Shown piece after piece: positions 46,901-61,900 of a stretch of 64,000 nucleotides of DNA. A program made the translations under genes and the position numbers. The notes under the pieces were generated by a model, which saw only the letters and a list, made by a program, of their open reading frames with translations, had not been told where the DNA came from and searched no databases. Source of the DNA: Macrosoma leucophasiata (Eukaryota; Arthropoda; Insecta; Lepidoptera; Hedylidae); contig JAWQUS010000032.1 in the NCBI GenBank assembly GCA_036365455.1, forward strand, positions 15,012,001 to 15,076,000. Reading direction: 5' to 3'. Each line of letters begins with the position of its first letter. The stretch's first letter is position 1.

Positions 46901-49900
46901 GCGCAGTTAATTCACGTGAAGACCAACTGTGATGGTTTCAAGCAGCAGAGTATAATATTTCCGTCAGCAGATATGCAAGCTGAGCTCCTTCGTGACGTGT
47001 ACGAGGAATGTGCGATATCACCAGATACCTTGGAATACGTTGAATGTCACAGCACAGGTTTGTATTATTAAAATCGTAAGGTTTCTAAACCTCACTAAAA
47101 TACACACTGCTATGACCATAGAGCAACACGGGCCACCGGCTGTAGCGGACTGGAGGGGAGTAGCCATAGCGTTGATTACCAATGCAAAACAGTCTGTAAT
47201 TTTTTGCGGGGAGAAATGCGTGCGACACACACGCACACTACAAAAATCATCTATTACTACGAAACTCACACCTTGACTTTAACAAAATACAGAAACAATT
47301 TCACGCACACATTTAAACATCTAGGCGACAGGTGTAGGCCCATTTGGGCTTGTACTTTGACAGAGGGGAAAGCCTGCATATGGCTACTCCACTCCGGTGT
47401 TGCTCTATGGCTATGACAAAGAAGGAATATTTTTATAATATGTCCAAATTTAATGAGTAGCGTCATTTGACATGAAAATGTACAAGAAGTTTATAAAAAA
47501 GGCTGAAATTTAATTTGATCAGTTTATCAGGTCTACAAGACAGCAAAGAGGAGCTCTGTAATTCGAGCGTATGTAGATACGTTCGAATTACGAGGTACGT
47601 TTGATTCCAGAGAAACGTCACCGCGCGTGCGATTGCTCTGGCAAATTAAATTGTAAACAAATAATTAGCATTGTAATTTGTGTTAAATAATGTTGTGAAC
47701 TAGAAGTTAGACTGCAAATACGTGTGATTGTGATCCAATTATATTGAAAGTGCGTTTAGCATTCACCAAAAGTGATATTAAATAAATATTAAAAAAATAA
47801 ATTGATAAACTGTTAGCTAAGTGGTGTAATAGTTGTCTCGATACAATTTTAATATCCAAATTACCCACTAACAAACCCATTATCATACAGCAGCTTAGTT
47901 AATAACTCATAAATTCGACTCTCTACGTAACTATCATCGTAGTCGAGTGGATACAACCGCGGCACTAAAGAGAGGCGTCAACGATACCCAAGATCTAATC
48001 CCAGCAACAAAATAATTATATTATATGTTTTAAAAATTCAACTCAATTGGCCTAGAATTAAATACAGGAAAATGTGAAATATATTTCCCAGAACGGACGG
48101 ACAGACTGACATCTCTCTCAAAATTTTCCGAAATTGCCCCTAATATTAAAGCTATGGAAAAAAACTCCTTTCGCCTCCTGGGCTCCCCAAGTTTTGATTA
48201 TTCTTTTCCTTCCTTTCTAAGAAACTGTCCGAAATTCATGTTCATTCTGCTTATACGCTGTTTCGATACTGTTCTTTCGGCCCTAAATTTATATACTATC
48301 TCCGATGTTCCCCTATATGGAAACATACGGAACTACTAATAAAGATTGACTCAATCATCAGAACAACGATGACGACCATATATGGACCTACCGGGTAACC
48401 TCTCTTCACAGTGGGACGCACCGCTCTGCAGCTTGGTACGGAAAAATCTTATAGATAAGTTAACCAACGCTGCGGAGCGAGCCCGTCTTCGGGCGCTTGG
48501 AGAGTGGGAATCCGGTCTCTGGTTACAGGCTTTGCCATCACCCAGCATCGGGACAGTGATGGATGACATCACCTTCCGGCTCGCTACTTGCCTCCACCTA
48601 GGCACATCTTGCTGCGCTCTGCATCGCTGCCCCTGTGATGAAGCTGTCGACCGCCTGGGGCACCATGGTCTCTAATGCGGTAGAAGTGCCGGCAGATTCA
48701 CCAGGCACGCCCAATTAAATGACATTCTGCGCCGAGCCCTTTCCACCGCCGGCGTGCCAGCCCTATTAGAACCCAACGGCCTGGCACGTGACGATGGAAG
48801 GAGACCGGACGGTATGTCATTGATGCCCTGGAAGATGGGTAGGCCTTTGGTGTGGGACGCAACTTGCGTTGACACCTTAGCGCCATCCCATCTTCCAAGC
48901 ACGGCGTGCTCCGATGGCATTGCTGCTGCAACTGCGGAGACCCTGAAACAGCGCAAATATAGTACCTTTCCAGAGGACTATATATTTGTGCCTTTCGGAG
49001 TCGAACCTCTTGGTGCATGGGGTCCCAGTGCTCGGCTCTTATTCAAAGAGATCGCGAAACTGCTGGTCAACACTTCCCGTGACCAGAGGGCTGGCCAATT
49101 TTTAAGGTCAAAGAATCAGCATTGCCATCCAACGAGGCAATGCTGCCAGCCTTCTGGGTACCATAACACAGCAAGGCAGTCATGCGGAATTTTTAGATGC
49201 ATGTTGTTTTTAGTTTAGTTTTAACTTTATATTATGTAAATATTATTTAGGTTTTAAATATATTTCAATGTTTTTTTTTATTATGTAGATTAATTTAGTT
49301 ATTTGTCTGTTTAATATTGCATACTTAAGGATTTCATTGTGGATATTATTATCATTATAATAAAATGCCTTTCTAAATGTTTAGAGAAAACTCGTTGACA
49401 AACAGCAAATTAAATAACTATGAAAATACAAACAATCAGCAATCAACCGGACAATCTAATAAAAACCTTACAACATTTCGTCCCCAAACCTGAATGCAAA
49501 CTGACCATTCTTCATCAAAACATTGCCGGTGCTATAAATGAAATCGACCAAATTATTGTAGTTTAAACTGAACTCTCACAAAAATGGAGGGACATAGATG
49601 TTATATGCCTTACAGAAACCTTCATTCATAAAGGTACGGAACAATTTTTGAACATACCTGAATACAAGCTGGCAGCTTTTTTCTCACGAAACTCAAAACG
49701 AGGCGGCTCCTGTATTTAACAAAATTTCTAAGGAAAACACAAAAAAAATCATGACTGTTATTCCTCGTTGTCCTTTTCTGAAATTTACACCAAGAATTCG
49801 TTAAATGAAGCTTTCAAAATGTTTCATGACTTATTTATTTTATTTTATAATTTATGTTTCCCAATAATTACGGTTAAAAGAAATAATGCAGAGCCGATTA

Positions 49901-52900
49901 CATGGTTAACTAAGGGGATAAAAAGTCATCTACTAGAAAAAGGTACTTATACCTAAAATATACATTTGCTTGTATTGTTGAATAATAAGAATAAAAAAAG
50001 TAATGAAAATAGGTACAAAAATTACAGTAGGATACTAAAAAAATGTGTTAATAAATCACATCAATTACAAAATACATAGATCACAATAAAAACAAATGTA
50101 GCGCTGTATGGAAAATTATAAATGATCGAATAGGTAACATACAAAATAATACAGAGATTAATAAAATTGCTATTCAAAATCAAAATCTTACAGTATTCTT
50201 GACATATGTAATACCTTTAATAAATTTTATGTAAATTTGACAAGTAACATTGACTTTAAATTTAACATTGACCAGATAGACATATTGATACAATATTTAT
50301 ACAACCGACTGACCCACACGAGGTCTATAAAATAATTTACAGTATGAGTAACACTAATTCTGTTGGAAATTATGAAATAAACACCAAATGTATTAAACTT
50401 TGCGCAAAGCATATATCTAAACCCTTGAGCCATCTTATGAATATGTCGTTCGAAGAACGCGTCTTTCCCGAAACTTTAAAAACATCAATAGTTAAACCAT
50501 TATTTAAAAAAGGAGATAAGACTGATATGAATAACTATCGCCCCATTACACTTATACCTATTTTCTCAAAGTTATTCGAGAAGGCCATGCTAAGCAGACT
50601 GTACAATTTTGTAACGAATAAAAAAATACTTAAAAAAGGAACAATTTGGCTTCCGAAAAAACTGCTCTACATCGTTAGCTTGTTTTGATTTAATAAAGCT
50701 TATAACAGAAGCTTTTAATGAAGACACACCAGTTACAGCTATATTTCTTGATATGTCTAAGGCTTTCGATTTTGTAAATCATAATATACTACTCTACAAG
50801 CTTGAGAAATATGGTATTAGAGGAAAAGCTAATGACTAGCTTAAAGTTACCTATCAGACCGAAAGCAATATGTAGAAATAACAAAAGTTGACAGCGGCAC
50901 AAAAATCAAAAGCAAATCCGACTGCTTAATGAATAGAACCGGTGTTCCACAAGGGAGTGTACTAGGACCATTTCTCTTCCTTATTTATATAAATGACCTC
51001 CCTAACATAACTGAGCATAAAACAATTTTATTTGCTGACGACACAACCATTGTAGTTAAATGTATGAATCCAAATACCTATGAAATGGAATTAAATAATA
51101 CTCTTGACAAAATAATCCTGGCTAAACAATAATTATTATAAATTTAATATAAACAAAATTAAATTCATGCAATTTCAGACTCACAGGAAAAAAGAAATAA
51201 ACTATAATATAATCGCAAATAAAGTAAAAATTGAAGAAGCCGACAATACAATGTTCCTAGGAATAAGACTTGATAAACACTGTAACTGGAAATCACATGT
51301 GGAGTATGTCTGTGACACACTTGATAGATTCGTCTTTGCCATAAAAAGACTGCGATTAACTATGTGTTACCCTCTCTACCCTCCCTTTTACCAACTAAAC
51401 GGTTATTGTTAGAAATTCAAACGTTACGGCAATAGTAGCTACATATAACGTGGTCCAAGTTTTTTCACCACAGTGATTCCTTCTTGAAATACATTGATTA
51501 TACGTCGAGCTAAATATCACTTATTATGATTTCTATAACAATAACAGGTACATTCGCTGGTGATCGTGAAGAGCTGATTGCTTTGGATGAAGTAATTTGC
51601 AAACGACGTTCCAAACCGTTACTGATCGGATCTGTCAAGTCAAATATGGGCCATAGTGAACCTGTTTCTGGACTTTGTTCTCTAGCTAAGGTATTGGTGA
51701 TATTTTCTGTCTTGTTTTTTATCATTCATGTGTCATACCATGAAGGTGGCAGACATGGATACAAATCAGTTTGACAGTATGAGACGCCTATACGAATATT
51801 TATAAAAATGTAGGTCTCGATATAAATGCGTGACAAATGCATCGATGTTCCGAGATCCAAGATTGCTAATAATACATGAAGTGTTCTACGAACTACCAAG
51901 GTATAGACGAACTACCATATCTGGTAGGAAAACATATTTGCATTGTATTGCTAGGAAAATTAGTAATACATTTAACAACGTATTTTCCACCAATTAAATG
52001 TTTCTTTAGAAAGTCACAAAAATCACACTCATTTTGGTTGAACGAGTGAAGTGTTGGTGTATTTTCAGGTATGCATTGCGTACAACTCGGACTTCATTGC
52101 ACCGAATATTAATTTAGTTAAACTTCGGAAGGAGATTCCTTGTATTGCAGAAGGTAGAGTCCAGGTTGTCACTGAGCAGCTACCTTGCAGCCGTGGTTAC
52201 GTGGCCATCAACAATTTCGGTTTCGGTGGAGGAAACGCTCATTGCTTGCTACGGAACACAGCTAAACAAAAAGTGAGAATACATTTAAATTGTATCAACA
52301 TTTTTTTAAATATTATTTCGATGTGCATTCTCTAATGAATATTCAAATACACTAAAATACATTTAAATTGCATCAACATTTTATATTAATTTGGTGTGCA
52401 TTCTCTAATGAACATTAAAATTAATTAAAATAAATTTAAATTGTAATTTAATTAACACAAAATCGAAATAGAAATTATATAATGACTTGTTTGTAATGGA
52501 ATTCAACAAAAGTTAATGAAATTAAAATAAAATGAAACAAATGCGTCATCAAATAAACTACGACTAGACGTTCCTAGAATAAAGAAACGTAAAATAGTAA
52601 TGATTATTTGCGAGCTCTTCTGGAACGCAATGGACAATCAGTGCACCAAGTACGATGTGGAATAGTGGTCATGGCCACTATAACCAAAGATCTGTCTAGT
52701 ATCCTTAATAAAAATATGGATATTGTCATCTATCTCCCAGTAGTAGGTATCCATTGCAAAAATGAAAAAGAAGTAGCTCAGCAGTAGACAAGCGTGTTAT
52801 CCCATTCTTCTAGAACAGAGGCCTAAGTCCTAAATCGCACCAGGAATCTCCTTGAACGTACCAATCTACATTGCTGATTACAAACGTGCTCACAAAGCAT

Positions 52901-55900
52901 CCTACAAAAAGAAAGTACAAGAAACACATTCAATCAGTTCACTAAACACATTGTTAACACCTTAAAGCAGTTCAACAATACATAAGATATCATCACATAA
53001 TAACTAAACTCAAAATACATACCTAACCCACTCTATACTCACCTTTCATCTTGATATTGACTTAAGTCGCCCGTAAACCGTAACGAGGACTTCAGACAAG
53101 TCATCCACAACATTACTTACTCCTCTTGTTTAATCATAAAAAGAAGAAAAGAAAAAAAAACTTGCTCACATACGGCACGTCCCAGAGAAGGCATCTTCTC
53201 ATCGGTTAATGCATTAAACTTCAAGTCCAAGGCCTTTGAACATTCGTAGGAAAAAGAACTTGAAATAATAACCGGGGTGTTTCACAACGCAAGGGACGTT
53301 ACATCGTCTTTGATAAATTGGGCGACTTGTAGTTCGCAAAATCACTTACGGTCCCATCAGAACACCAGCGCTGTAGTGCCAACTACAGCGCTGAGATGGG
53401 TAACATTTTTTTGGTCTGGCACATGCCATCGTGATATTATGTTGTCTCTGTTTTTTTTTCTTTACTTATACAGGTAGGTACTTAGTGGTGTATTGAGTGA
53501 GTTAAAAAATAAAGTATTTCTTTCATTCTTTCATCTAGTTTCTCTTCTAGGATAAGAACCTTATATGCAACGCGGTAGATAACTGATACAACGGCGGTCA
53601 ATCTTAACAGATGCCCAACACGACCAAGGTATCTTTAACTGATATTATTAATTTCCAGGTCAACAATGGTCTCCCAAATGATAATTTACCCCGAGCGGTG
53701 TGCGTGTCTGGTCGCACCCGGTCAGCAGTGGCTAGGATCTTGAGACATTTACAAAGCAACAGCTTAGATGCAGAGGAAATCAGGCTTTGGCACGCGATAC
53801 ATGCCAAAGATATTCCCGGGCACAATTATAGAGGATACATAATTTTAAGTAAGTGAAAATTCAGGTGACATTTCTGACTAGCCCTTTTTTATGGTTGAGG
53901 CTCAGACGGTTGAGGTATGTATGTGATGACATCATAACATATATTTTTTTTAACTGTTTCGACTTGCAGAACTAGATAGGTAGGTTAAAGATTGAAATAC
54001 TAGCGGTATTCTCACAACATTGTATAACAATTAAGTAGGTAATTAAGTTAAGCGGATAAAGGTTTGATTATTTAGATAAGATTCCGTTCACTGTTTTAAT
54101 TAAGTAAAACCTTCTGTTCTAGAAACAAATATATTGTCTTGTTATATCACTAAATGAAATAAAATGTTCCTCGCATGATACAAACAACTGCCCATTAGTG
54201 TCACTCAATAAAATATTATCGATTTGAGTTTTAAACTTCTTGATCTTGCAATCCATTTGAATTTATTGAAGTGAAGACATATACATATTTTTTTTATTTT
54301 TGTTGCAGATTCATTTTGCAGTAAAACTGTATCATTAGGAGAAGAAATAGAAAAAACTTCGGGCGTACATTATAAAACCTTCTTTTATTCTCACATTGAT
54401 AAACAATGTATAAATTCGTTTCTTGGATTAATGGAAATACCATCTATTGGTGCTACTATACAGAGGTAAGAATCAGCTTTTATCGTCAGCGTGGCGTCTA
54501 ATAGATTCATGGCTGTATCAATAATCGCTCCTACATGGAGAGTTTTTATATTATGAAAATATTTGAATGCAGTGCAGCTTACACATCGACAAAAAACCAA
54601 CAATTTAAGTGCTTGCTTGATCACTCTTGAGTTGTATTGCTTCTGTGATGGTAAATTTTGAGCTAATGATGTGCTAGTTAAATTCTAAAAATTTAAGAAG
54701 TTACATTTGTAAAACCATCATCTAAACCGCCCAGAAACATGTTATATTTTATAAACACCATAGAAATAGTCATCGCCGTAAAATCCACAACGCGAATAAT
54801 AATAATAATATATATAATTATGTACTATTTCAAAGTACTTAATGTCTTGAATTATGAGCTTACATTTTTCATATTTATGTCTTTGACTTGATATTTTTAA
54901 CTATGTGCATTTTTGTGTTTTCGTTGTAGGTGTCAAAAGGCGTTAGCATCTAAGGGATTGAATTTGATAAAATTATTCAAAGAATATGATTCCACAAAGG
55001 AAAACATTACAGATGTCATAATAATCGTAGCTATTCATATTATTATCACAGATTTATTAAAGGAGGCTAATATTACAGCTGACTTCATCATAGGTAATAT
55101 TTTTGTTCATTTCTCCTTTATTAAAGATATTTTGTACAAAAACACATGGAATATTGTTTTGATGAATTTAAATGTAATACAGATACACGGTGAAATTTTG
55201 TGCTTTTTTTCCGCAGCAAAACAATTTTCTCCTATTTTTTAACTGCCTCAGTAGCCTACTGCTAGCAAGCCACTACTACTAGCTGCTGTCCTTCTGCTGG
55301 GGTCCTGGGTTCGATTCCCGGATCGGTTGGTTTAAAACGAAGTATGCTTGAACGCATGTGTTTGCTTCTGCCTACTACATTGGGAACTAATGGCGTGAAA
55401 TTACGTTACATTAAGCGAAGAAGAGCCATTTCACACAGTAGTACCACAGTATAAGTACATACAGTAGTACCCATGTGGTTCAGGGTCGTTACATTTAGTT
55501 TTTAGTTTAATTACGGTCGTGTTTCAAGTCAGTTGATGTTGTAAGGTTTTCGAAATAGGTAAAATGAATACAGAAAAAAAACTGTAATAACTAGTACAGA
55601 GGAAAAACAAATTACGCCCCAAGGGTGGGCAACGCATCTGCATTTTGACCTCCGGTTTTTGTGCCTAAATAACTATAGACTGTAGTGTTCACTAACTTTC
55701 ATTTGAACTACATTGATCGTTTGCTACCGCCATTACAAAAAAACCTTTTTACTGGTGGTAGAGTCTCAATGCTGGGAGTCGAGGGCATAGACACCACCGC
55801 ATTACCTAATTTATCTTATTTATTTATTTATAAAAAGAAACATATAGTTTTACAAACATAATATGATGCAAACATAAACTTACTAGAGTTTTACCGTGCA

Positions 55901-58900
55901 TCAGTGTCGTCGGTTACATTGTAAATTGATGAGAACAAAAAGTAATTATAAAATAAAAAATAAGTTTCACTACATACTTCAATTAACAAATTGTAGCAAT
56001 AATTAAGTGACTATATATACCTACATGGCTACTTAGCGTACATTAAATATTTAACAACTAGGTATGTTAATTATGTAGGTAGACGTGAAATTATTTCAAT
56101 GGACGGACTATTGTAATAGCCGCGTCGCATCGCATATCTGTGATAACATTGTTTAAGTTCTAATAAAGGCGTGTACAGGTTGTTCCCATTATTAGATGCG
56201 AAATAAGTTGTATCAAATATCGTATTATTAAGAATATATGTTAAGATTGTAATACATATTAAGAGAGAGTACATATATTAATAAGATAATATACTTTGAA
56301 GGATATGTTGTTTTAATTTAATTTTTATAGTTTTCTGAGTTAATGTATTTCTTAGGGATAGAGGTAGCTTGTTACATAACATAGGAATAATAAATTTAAG
56401 TGTTCTCTTACCGTATAAATTTGTGTATCTGGGTAGTAACAATTTAGCATGTATAACACTACGTGTTTTCATTTCATTATTTAATACTTTTTTTATTTTC
56501 TTATGTTTATCGTTAAAAAATTGTTCCGTTAATAACGCAAATTTAATTTTTTCATGAATGGGTAAAATTTTACAAAAATCAAATAGTTTGTGATAGTCTT
56601 TTTTAAATGCTAGTTTAATTTTATTTGGGATAATTTCTTTTAGAATACGTAGTTGGAGTTAATAAATTTGATCCAGATGAGACCTGTATGTCCTTCCGTA
56701 ACTCGATAGCCCATATGATATGATCGATTCAGCTAACGATTTATATAACATAAGGAGAGTTTGATATGATACTTTATACTTTACTAGCGGCCCGCCCCGG
56801 CTTCGCCCGCGCTGCTCTGCTTCTATTAGTCATAGCGTAATGTAAGCTATCCTATCTCTCAAGTTGGATCGAACTGCACATGGTGTGCGAATTTTATTAT
56901 AATCGGTTAAGTGGTTCAGGAGTCCATTGAGGACAAACATTGTGACACGAGATTTATATATATTAAGATTATCGAAAATTTTGACAGTATACATCTTAAT
57001 TTCGAACATACCTGGTTTAGAATAGAATAGAATAATACTTTATTCGCAACAACAACTTAGAGCTAAAATAAAAATAAGTAAGACATATTATAAAATTACA
57101 AATTGTTGTTGTTTGTTGGTTTATGTGTTCTTTCAATTTCTGCTGCCAAATGGTAGTGTTCACCACTATCGTGTTCCGGTCAGATGATAATATATGGGCC
57201 CCGTAATGACTATCACAGAGACATAACAATAAAGGTCTCAGGGGTGGCAACGCATCTACATTTTGACCTCAGGTTTTTGTGTAGATGGGTATAGGCTGCA
57301 GACATTACTTCACATCAATGTGAACTCTGCCACCTTCATTACAAAAAAAGCTCCTAGAAATTTGACATAGGAGAGATGTAGGTAATGGGGATCACTTAAG
57401 CGAGAATGAAAATAAAAGCAAAACTATTAAAGAACTATTTATTGCTCCGTTCTTATTACAAACTTTACTAATGACTATCAATTGAAATCAACTTTTATCA
57501 CATTGGTTCATTAGTTTTGGTATAATAAAAGAAATTTAAAAAAAAAGTAAGTTCGATCAACATCGGTTGGCAATGGTGATCAGCATGTGGGCAATGGTGA
57601 TCAAGATATATCGCACACATAATTTTGCACAGAGTCCCATCCAGTACAGCTTGAGCATGAGCTCAGAGCCCACAATAAGTGCACCGGTACCCTGTTTCAT
57701 TGTCTTCTCCAAATTCACAGCATACAAGATACAAGTTACTTGCATCTTCTGCATCGTCAGTATCGTCATCCTGGCACAACTCGTCACGTCGAAGTAACAT
57801 TGAAGCTCTGCAGAATTTTCTTTTTAACCTTTTCACTGACCTTTTGTGGCTTGCTCTGCTTTCCTATTCCTTTTCCTTTGTTTTTCACAGCTTTTACCTT
57901 CCTTTTATTTTATTTTTCAACTAGGCGTCTTTCATTGGTGTAGATGTTAAAATCACTGCGTGCTGGTTTTTTGTTCTTTGTCTTGTCTGGACTGGACTAT
58001 TTTCTTAGGCATCTATCTGAATGAATATTTGAGCATATATATACATATTTGGCAGATTTTTAGATGTCGATGGTAGGTATATCAAATTGAGACAACGATG
58101 CAGTCACTGGTACAGAAGTAGTGGGACAAAATATGGATTCTTTCTAGAAGGAACTTTCGGCATCTACAGACAAACAATAATGCTGTTTTTTGTGTAAGTT
58201 AGGTAATGTAGACCATGGAAATCGCCATGTAGGTAATTGGGATCACCTGATCCCGATTACCTACATGGGCAAAGAAAAAGAAAAAAAAATCCTGTCGAGA
58301 AATTTTAAGTTATATCAACAATGTGGCTATTGAATTGCAAGCTAAAATGCTACGATTATTACATACAACAAGTACAGAAATAAATAATTGTTATTTTGTG
58401 ACTTATCTTAGATTTACCAACTCGAAAAATTAAATGATTATAGCGCGAAACCTTCACTCTCCCTTTGCTCCTAAGCGCATCGCGAGAATTTAGCCAGTAA
58501 CTGGTCACGCACGGGAATGACGTAATGCTAGCGTATACGTGTATTATCATCGCTTAGTCGCATTCGGTTCTTGTTATTTTGAGGTGATCACCATTGCCAA
58601 CTGACTCCCATTGCCTACATCTCCCCTACGTAATACTTGAGGACTTTTGAATGACATCGAATCTCAAAAACTGATTTATTTTCTGCCACGTCCACCATAT
58701 CTCAGTCTATCATATTACAAGACAAGTGTGGCAGCCTGCCATTCTCCCAGTCTACGAAGTAGTGTGTCGCTTTTCAAGTCTAACATTCTACCAATTTTCT
58801 TATCTGCCGTTCATCCGAATGACAAACTTTTACGATAACAATGCGATTAACTAGAAATAAGACTCGTCGAAGAAGTCTATTTAGTAAGTATGTTTAGATT

Positions 58901-61900
58901 TATTAAAAAAAAACCACTAGATACAGTACTAATAACTATTATGTAAATACATAAAGTGAAAAATTAAACAGATATTATTAATAAATGAAAATAAGAATAA
59001 ATAAGATATCATCAAATTCTTCAATATCTTCTTTCCAAAAACTTAGTCTAAGAAACATTTAAATCACGCACCCCTGATCGCTAAGTTCCAAGTAGTTGAC
59101 AGTTTTTGTATGGGCTACTTGGTACCGCCCCCTCCCTCCCGCGCGTCGCACGCCCCGCACTATTGCTCTGACATTACACGTTCGTTGGATGACTGTAGGT
59201 AATTAACACACGTTCGTTTTCTTTAGACTGTGGTAGTACCGTTACAGCATTATCTTGTATGTTTTGGTAGCTTGCGGCAATATCGTCTATATTTTTAGTT
59301 GCGATGTATAACCGTGCGAGCAGTTTATTGTCCATTTGTTCTTAAAGGACGACAGTTTTTACAATGACATAAGAACTCTCTTACCCTTATGTAGGTAAGG
59401 AATCAACCTTTGGAATCAACTATTTTCACATATTTTCAAGAACGAAAATGACAGATTTGTACTGACATGTTAATGTCAGTCAGTACAAATCTGTCGTTGA
59501 ATGTAGATAATATTTAAATGAAACAGCCCTGGCAAAGTATGTATGTATGTAACTTCACGCCAGGTCCCTAACGGGGTAGGCAGAGAGTGTAGAGCGCCAG
59601 GTATCCCGGTCCTGACAAACCTCTCGTGCCTCGTCTACCTTCATCATTCTCTTCATACATGCACTCCGATTCCTAAGACTGGCAAAGTAACATTACAAAT
59701 ATTATTTCGCATTAACACATGCTTGTGAAATATATTTTATTTTCTCTTAAAGTCTTACCCCCTTATTCATAAACGTACATTAGATACGTTTTAGCTATAG
59801 AATGCTTTGTCTTTGTCAGTTGCATTGTCAAATGTGCAGGATAGAAAAGGACAAAGGAGACATTAGCAACACTTTAGCTAAAATACGTTTATGAATAAGG
59901 GGGTTAAGGTCTATTATATCGGTTGCCTAACTAGCATAGTTGGTAATAGATGGCGCTACTGCTACCATAAAGCAATGCAATAGATGTGAAGGAAAGATTT
60001 GACAAATCGGGCAGGGCTTCAGTAGCTCAATTGGAAGAGCGGCTGGACTAGATTCCCAGTAGGTCGCTAGTTCAAGTCTCGCCTGAAGTCAAAATTTTCT
60101 TTCCATTTTTCTTTAAAAATAAAATATATTTCACAAACATGTATTGATGCGAAATAATATAAAACAATAATTAAGGGTAAAAGCGACTTCTTTACGATAT
60201 TCAATAAACTGAAAAGTCTATTATATCGGTTGCCTAACTAGCATAGTTGGTAATAGATGGCGCTGCTGCTACCATAAAGCAATGCAATAGATGTGAAGGA
60301 AAGATTTGACAAATCGGGCAGGGCTTCAGTAGCTCAATTGGAAGAGCGGCTGGACTAGATTCCCTGCCTGCCTGCCTGAAGTCAAATTTTTCTTTCCATT
60401 TTTCTTTAAAAATAAAATATATTACAAATCATGCCGTTTTTGTCAACAAGTAAAACAATGTATCAATGTAATAACAAAACTAACTCTACTTAAATCATTG
60501 ATATAATGTACTCACCAGAAACCTTTATCTATACCTACAGATAAAGTTTTCTGTAATGAAATGCCAATAGAGAAGTTTTTTGATCGGGAATATACATGAC
60601 GGGAATGTAAATATGCATATTAACGAAAGATGGAAATGAAATTTTAGCTAAGATTGGTGATTTAAATATGTTTACGGTTAAAAAGGATAAATCACCCGTG
60701 TGTTATTACAAAGACTTTGCAAGAGAAGAACAATTTGAAAGCAGATATTAGAATATCGTTTTGTTTATAATGACAATAAGGATTTTCTCCAATCTACTCA
60801 CGGCTATTTGTTGAAAAATATTTTTAAATAATTGTATTATTTAATTTGGTACTAGATATCAATGCTATGTTTTAAATTATTAAATATAATCCTTTAGGGG
60901 TGTAATTGCATGAATTAAATGGTTATTATCATGTCTCTCGTCAGCACGGGATATTTTAGCCCAGGGCCTTCGTTAGGCTTGCGCGGGGAGTACGATCCAA
61001 AACCAACTATGTACATGTTGGACCCTTTCGAGTTTATTAGCTTCCTACTTAACACAAAAAATGTTAAACTGAGCAACGCAACGTACTTGTAAATATTTGT
61101 CCGGACTTCGTAGGTTGTTACTCGAAGTAGAATGTTCATCATTTCTTAATTTTGACATTTTTATATATTTAAATGTGCATTTACTCTATAGGTGAAGGTT
61201 TGGGAGAACTCTGCTGCGCCTACGCAGACGGTTGTTTGACGGATGCAGAGACACTTCTAGCTGCATACACTTTCACAGAAAAATATAGCACAGAGATTAA
61301 TAGCAATTTTATCATAAACGGGAATAACCACAATTCACTACATCATAAGGTAGGAAGCTCAAATGTAAACTATCCTGGCTTTTAGACATCTATAATAATA
61401 TAATATAGTAACATGGTTGGCTTTTTCCTAATCGAATCATGAAAATTACTGTTTGTGGGCCTGCAAGTTTTCGTACAGTTGATGAAACAAACACACGTTA
61501 GGAAAAGAACTATAACTAAATGATTTGCCTTGTTGTTGTTGTGTTTGATCAGATCGAGCTAAAAAGAAAAGTAAGAAATTCAGACAGAAACACAATTCAT
61601 ATCTTAAAACGAGACTTATTATGTCAATACCCAACTTTTTAAACTAAGTGTTTTTATTCCTTGACAATTTTTCTATGATCAATTACTGATAGATCACATT
61701 CATCACATAAAAAATAAGTACCTAATTATATAATGATAATTAAAAAGCGGGTTTTGGCCCTTAAATTTTTTAATGGAGCTAGTGGGCCGGAAATATTATT
61801 TGTAAGGCTCGGTTTTTACCAAGGTGGAGAGGAGAGGAGATAAGCTGCGAGGAGCTTGCAGGTTATATTTAATACAGCGGAGAGGAGATGTGCAGCGGAG

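Larger units (their letters stand above)
59700..60420 (+). repeat. tRNA-like composite repeat, tandemly duplicated
   Basis: The unit GTCTATTATATCGGTTGCCT...AAGCAATGCAATAGATGTGA, tRNA-like sequence and CTTTCCATTTTTCTTTAAA tail occurs twice (59910-60130 and 60215-60420). Between them lies the AAGGGTAAAAGCGACTTCTT segment also seen at 3505-3535. A MITE (59757-59906) is inserted in the first unit. Confidence 0.7.

Noticed and set aside
48382..49218. Host gene with a single stop
   Set aside because: Near-identical piece at 35240-35530 and RT remnants upstream show it is part of a mobile element.
57557..57787. 76-codon open frames on both strands
   Set aside because: They are shadow frames of a broken transposase tail inside the 57370-58626 element.
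59910..60420. Direct repeats resembling a CRISPR-type array
   Set aside because: Only two long units with a tRNA-like core in a eukaryotic intron; no regular spacers.
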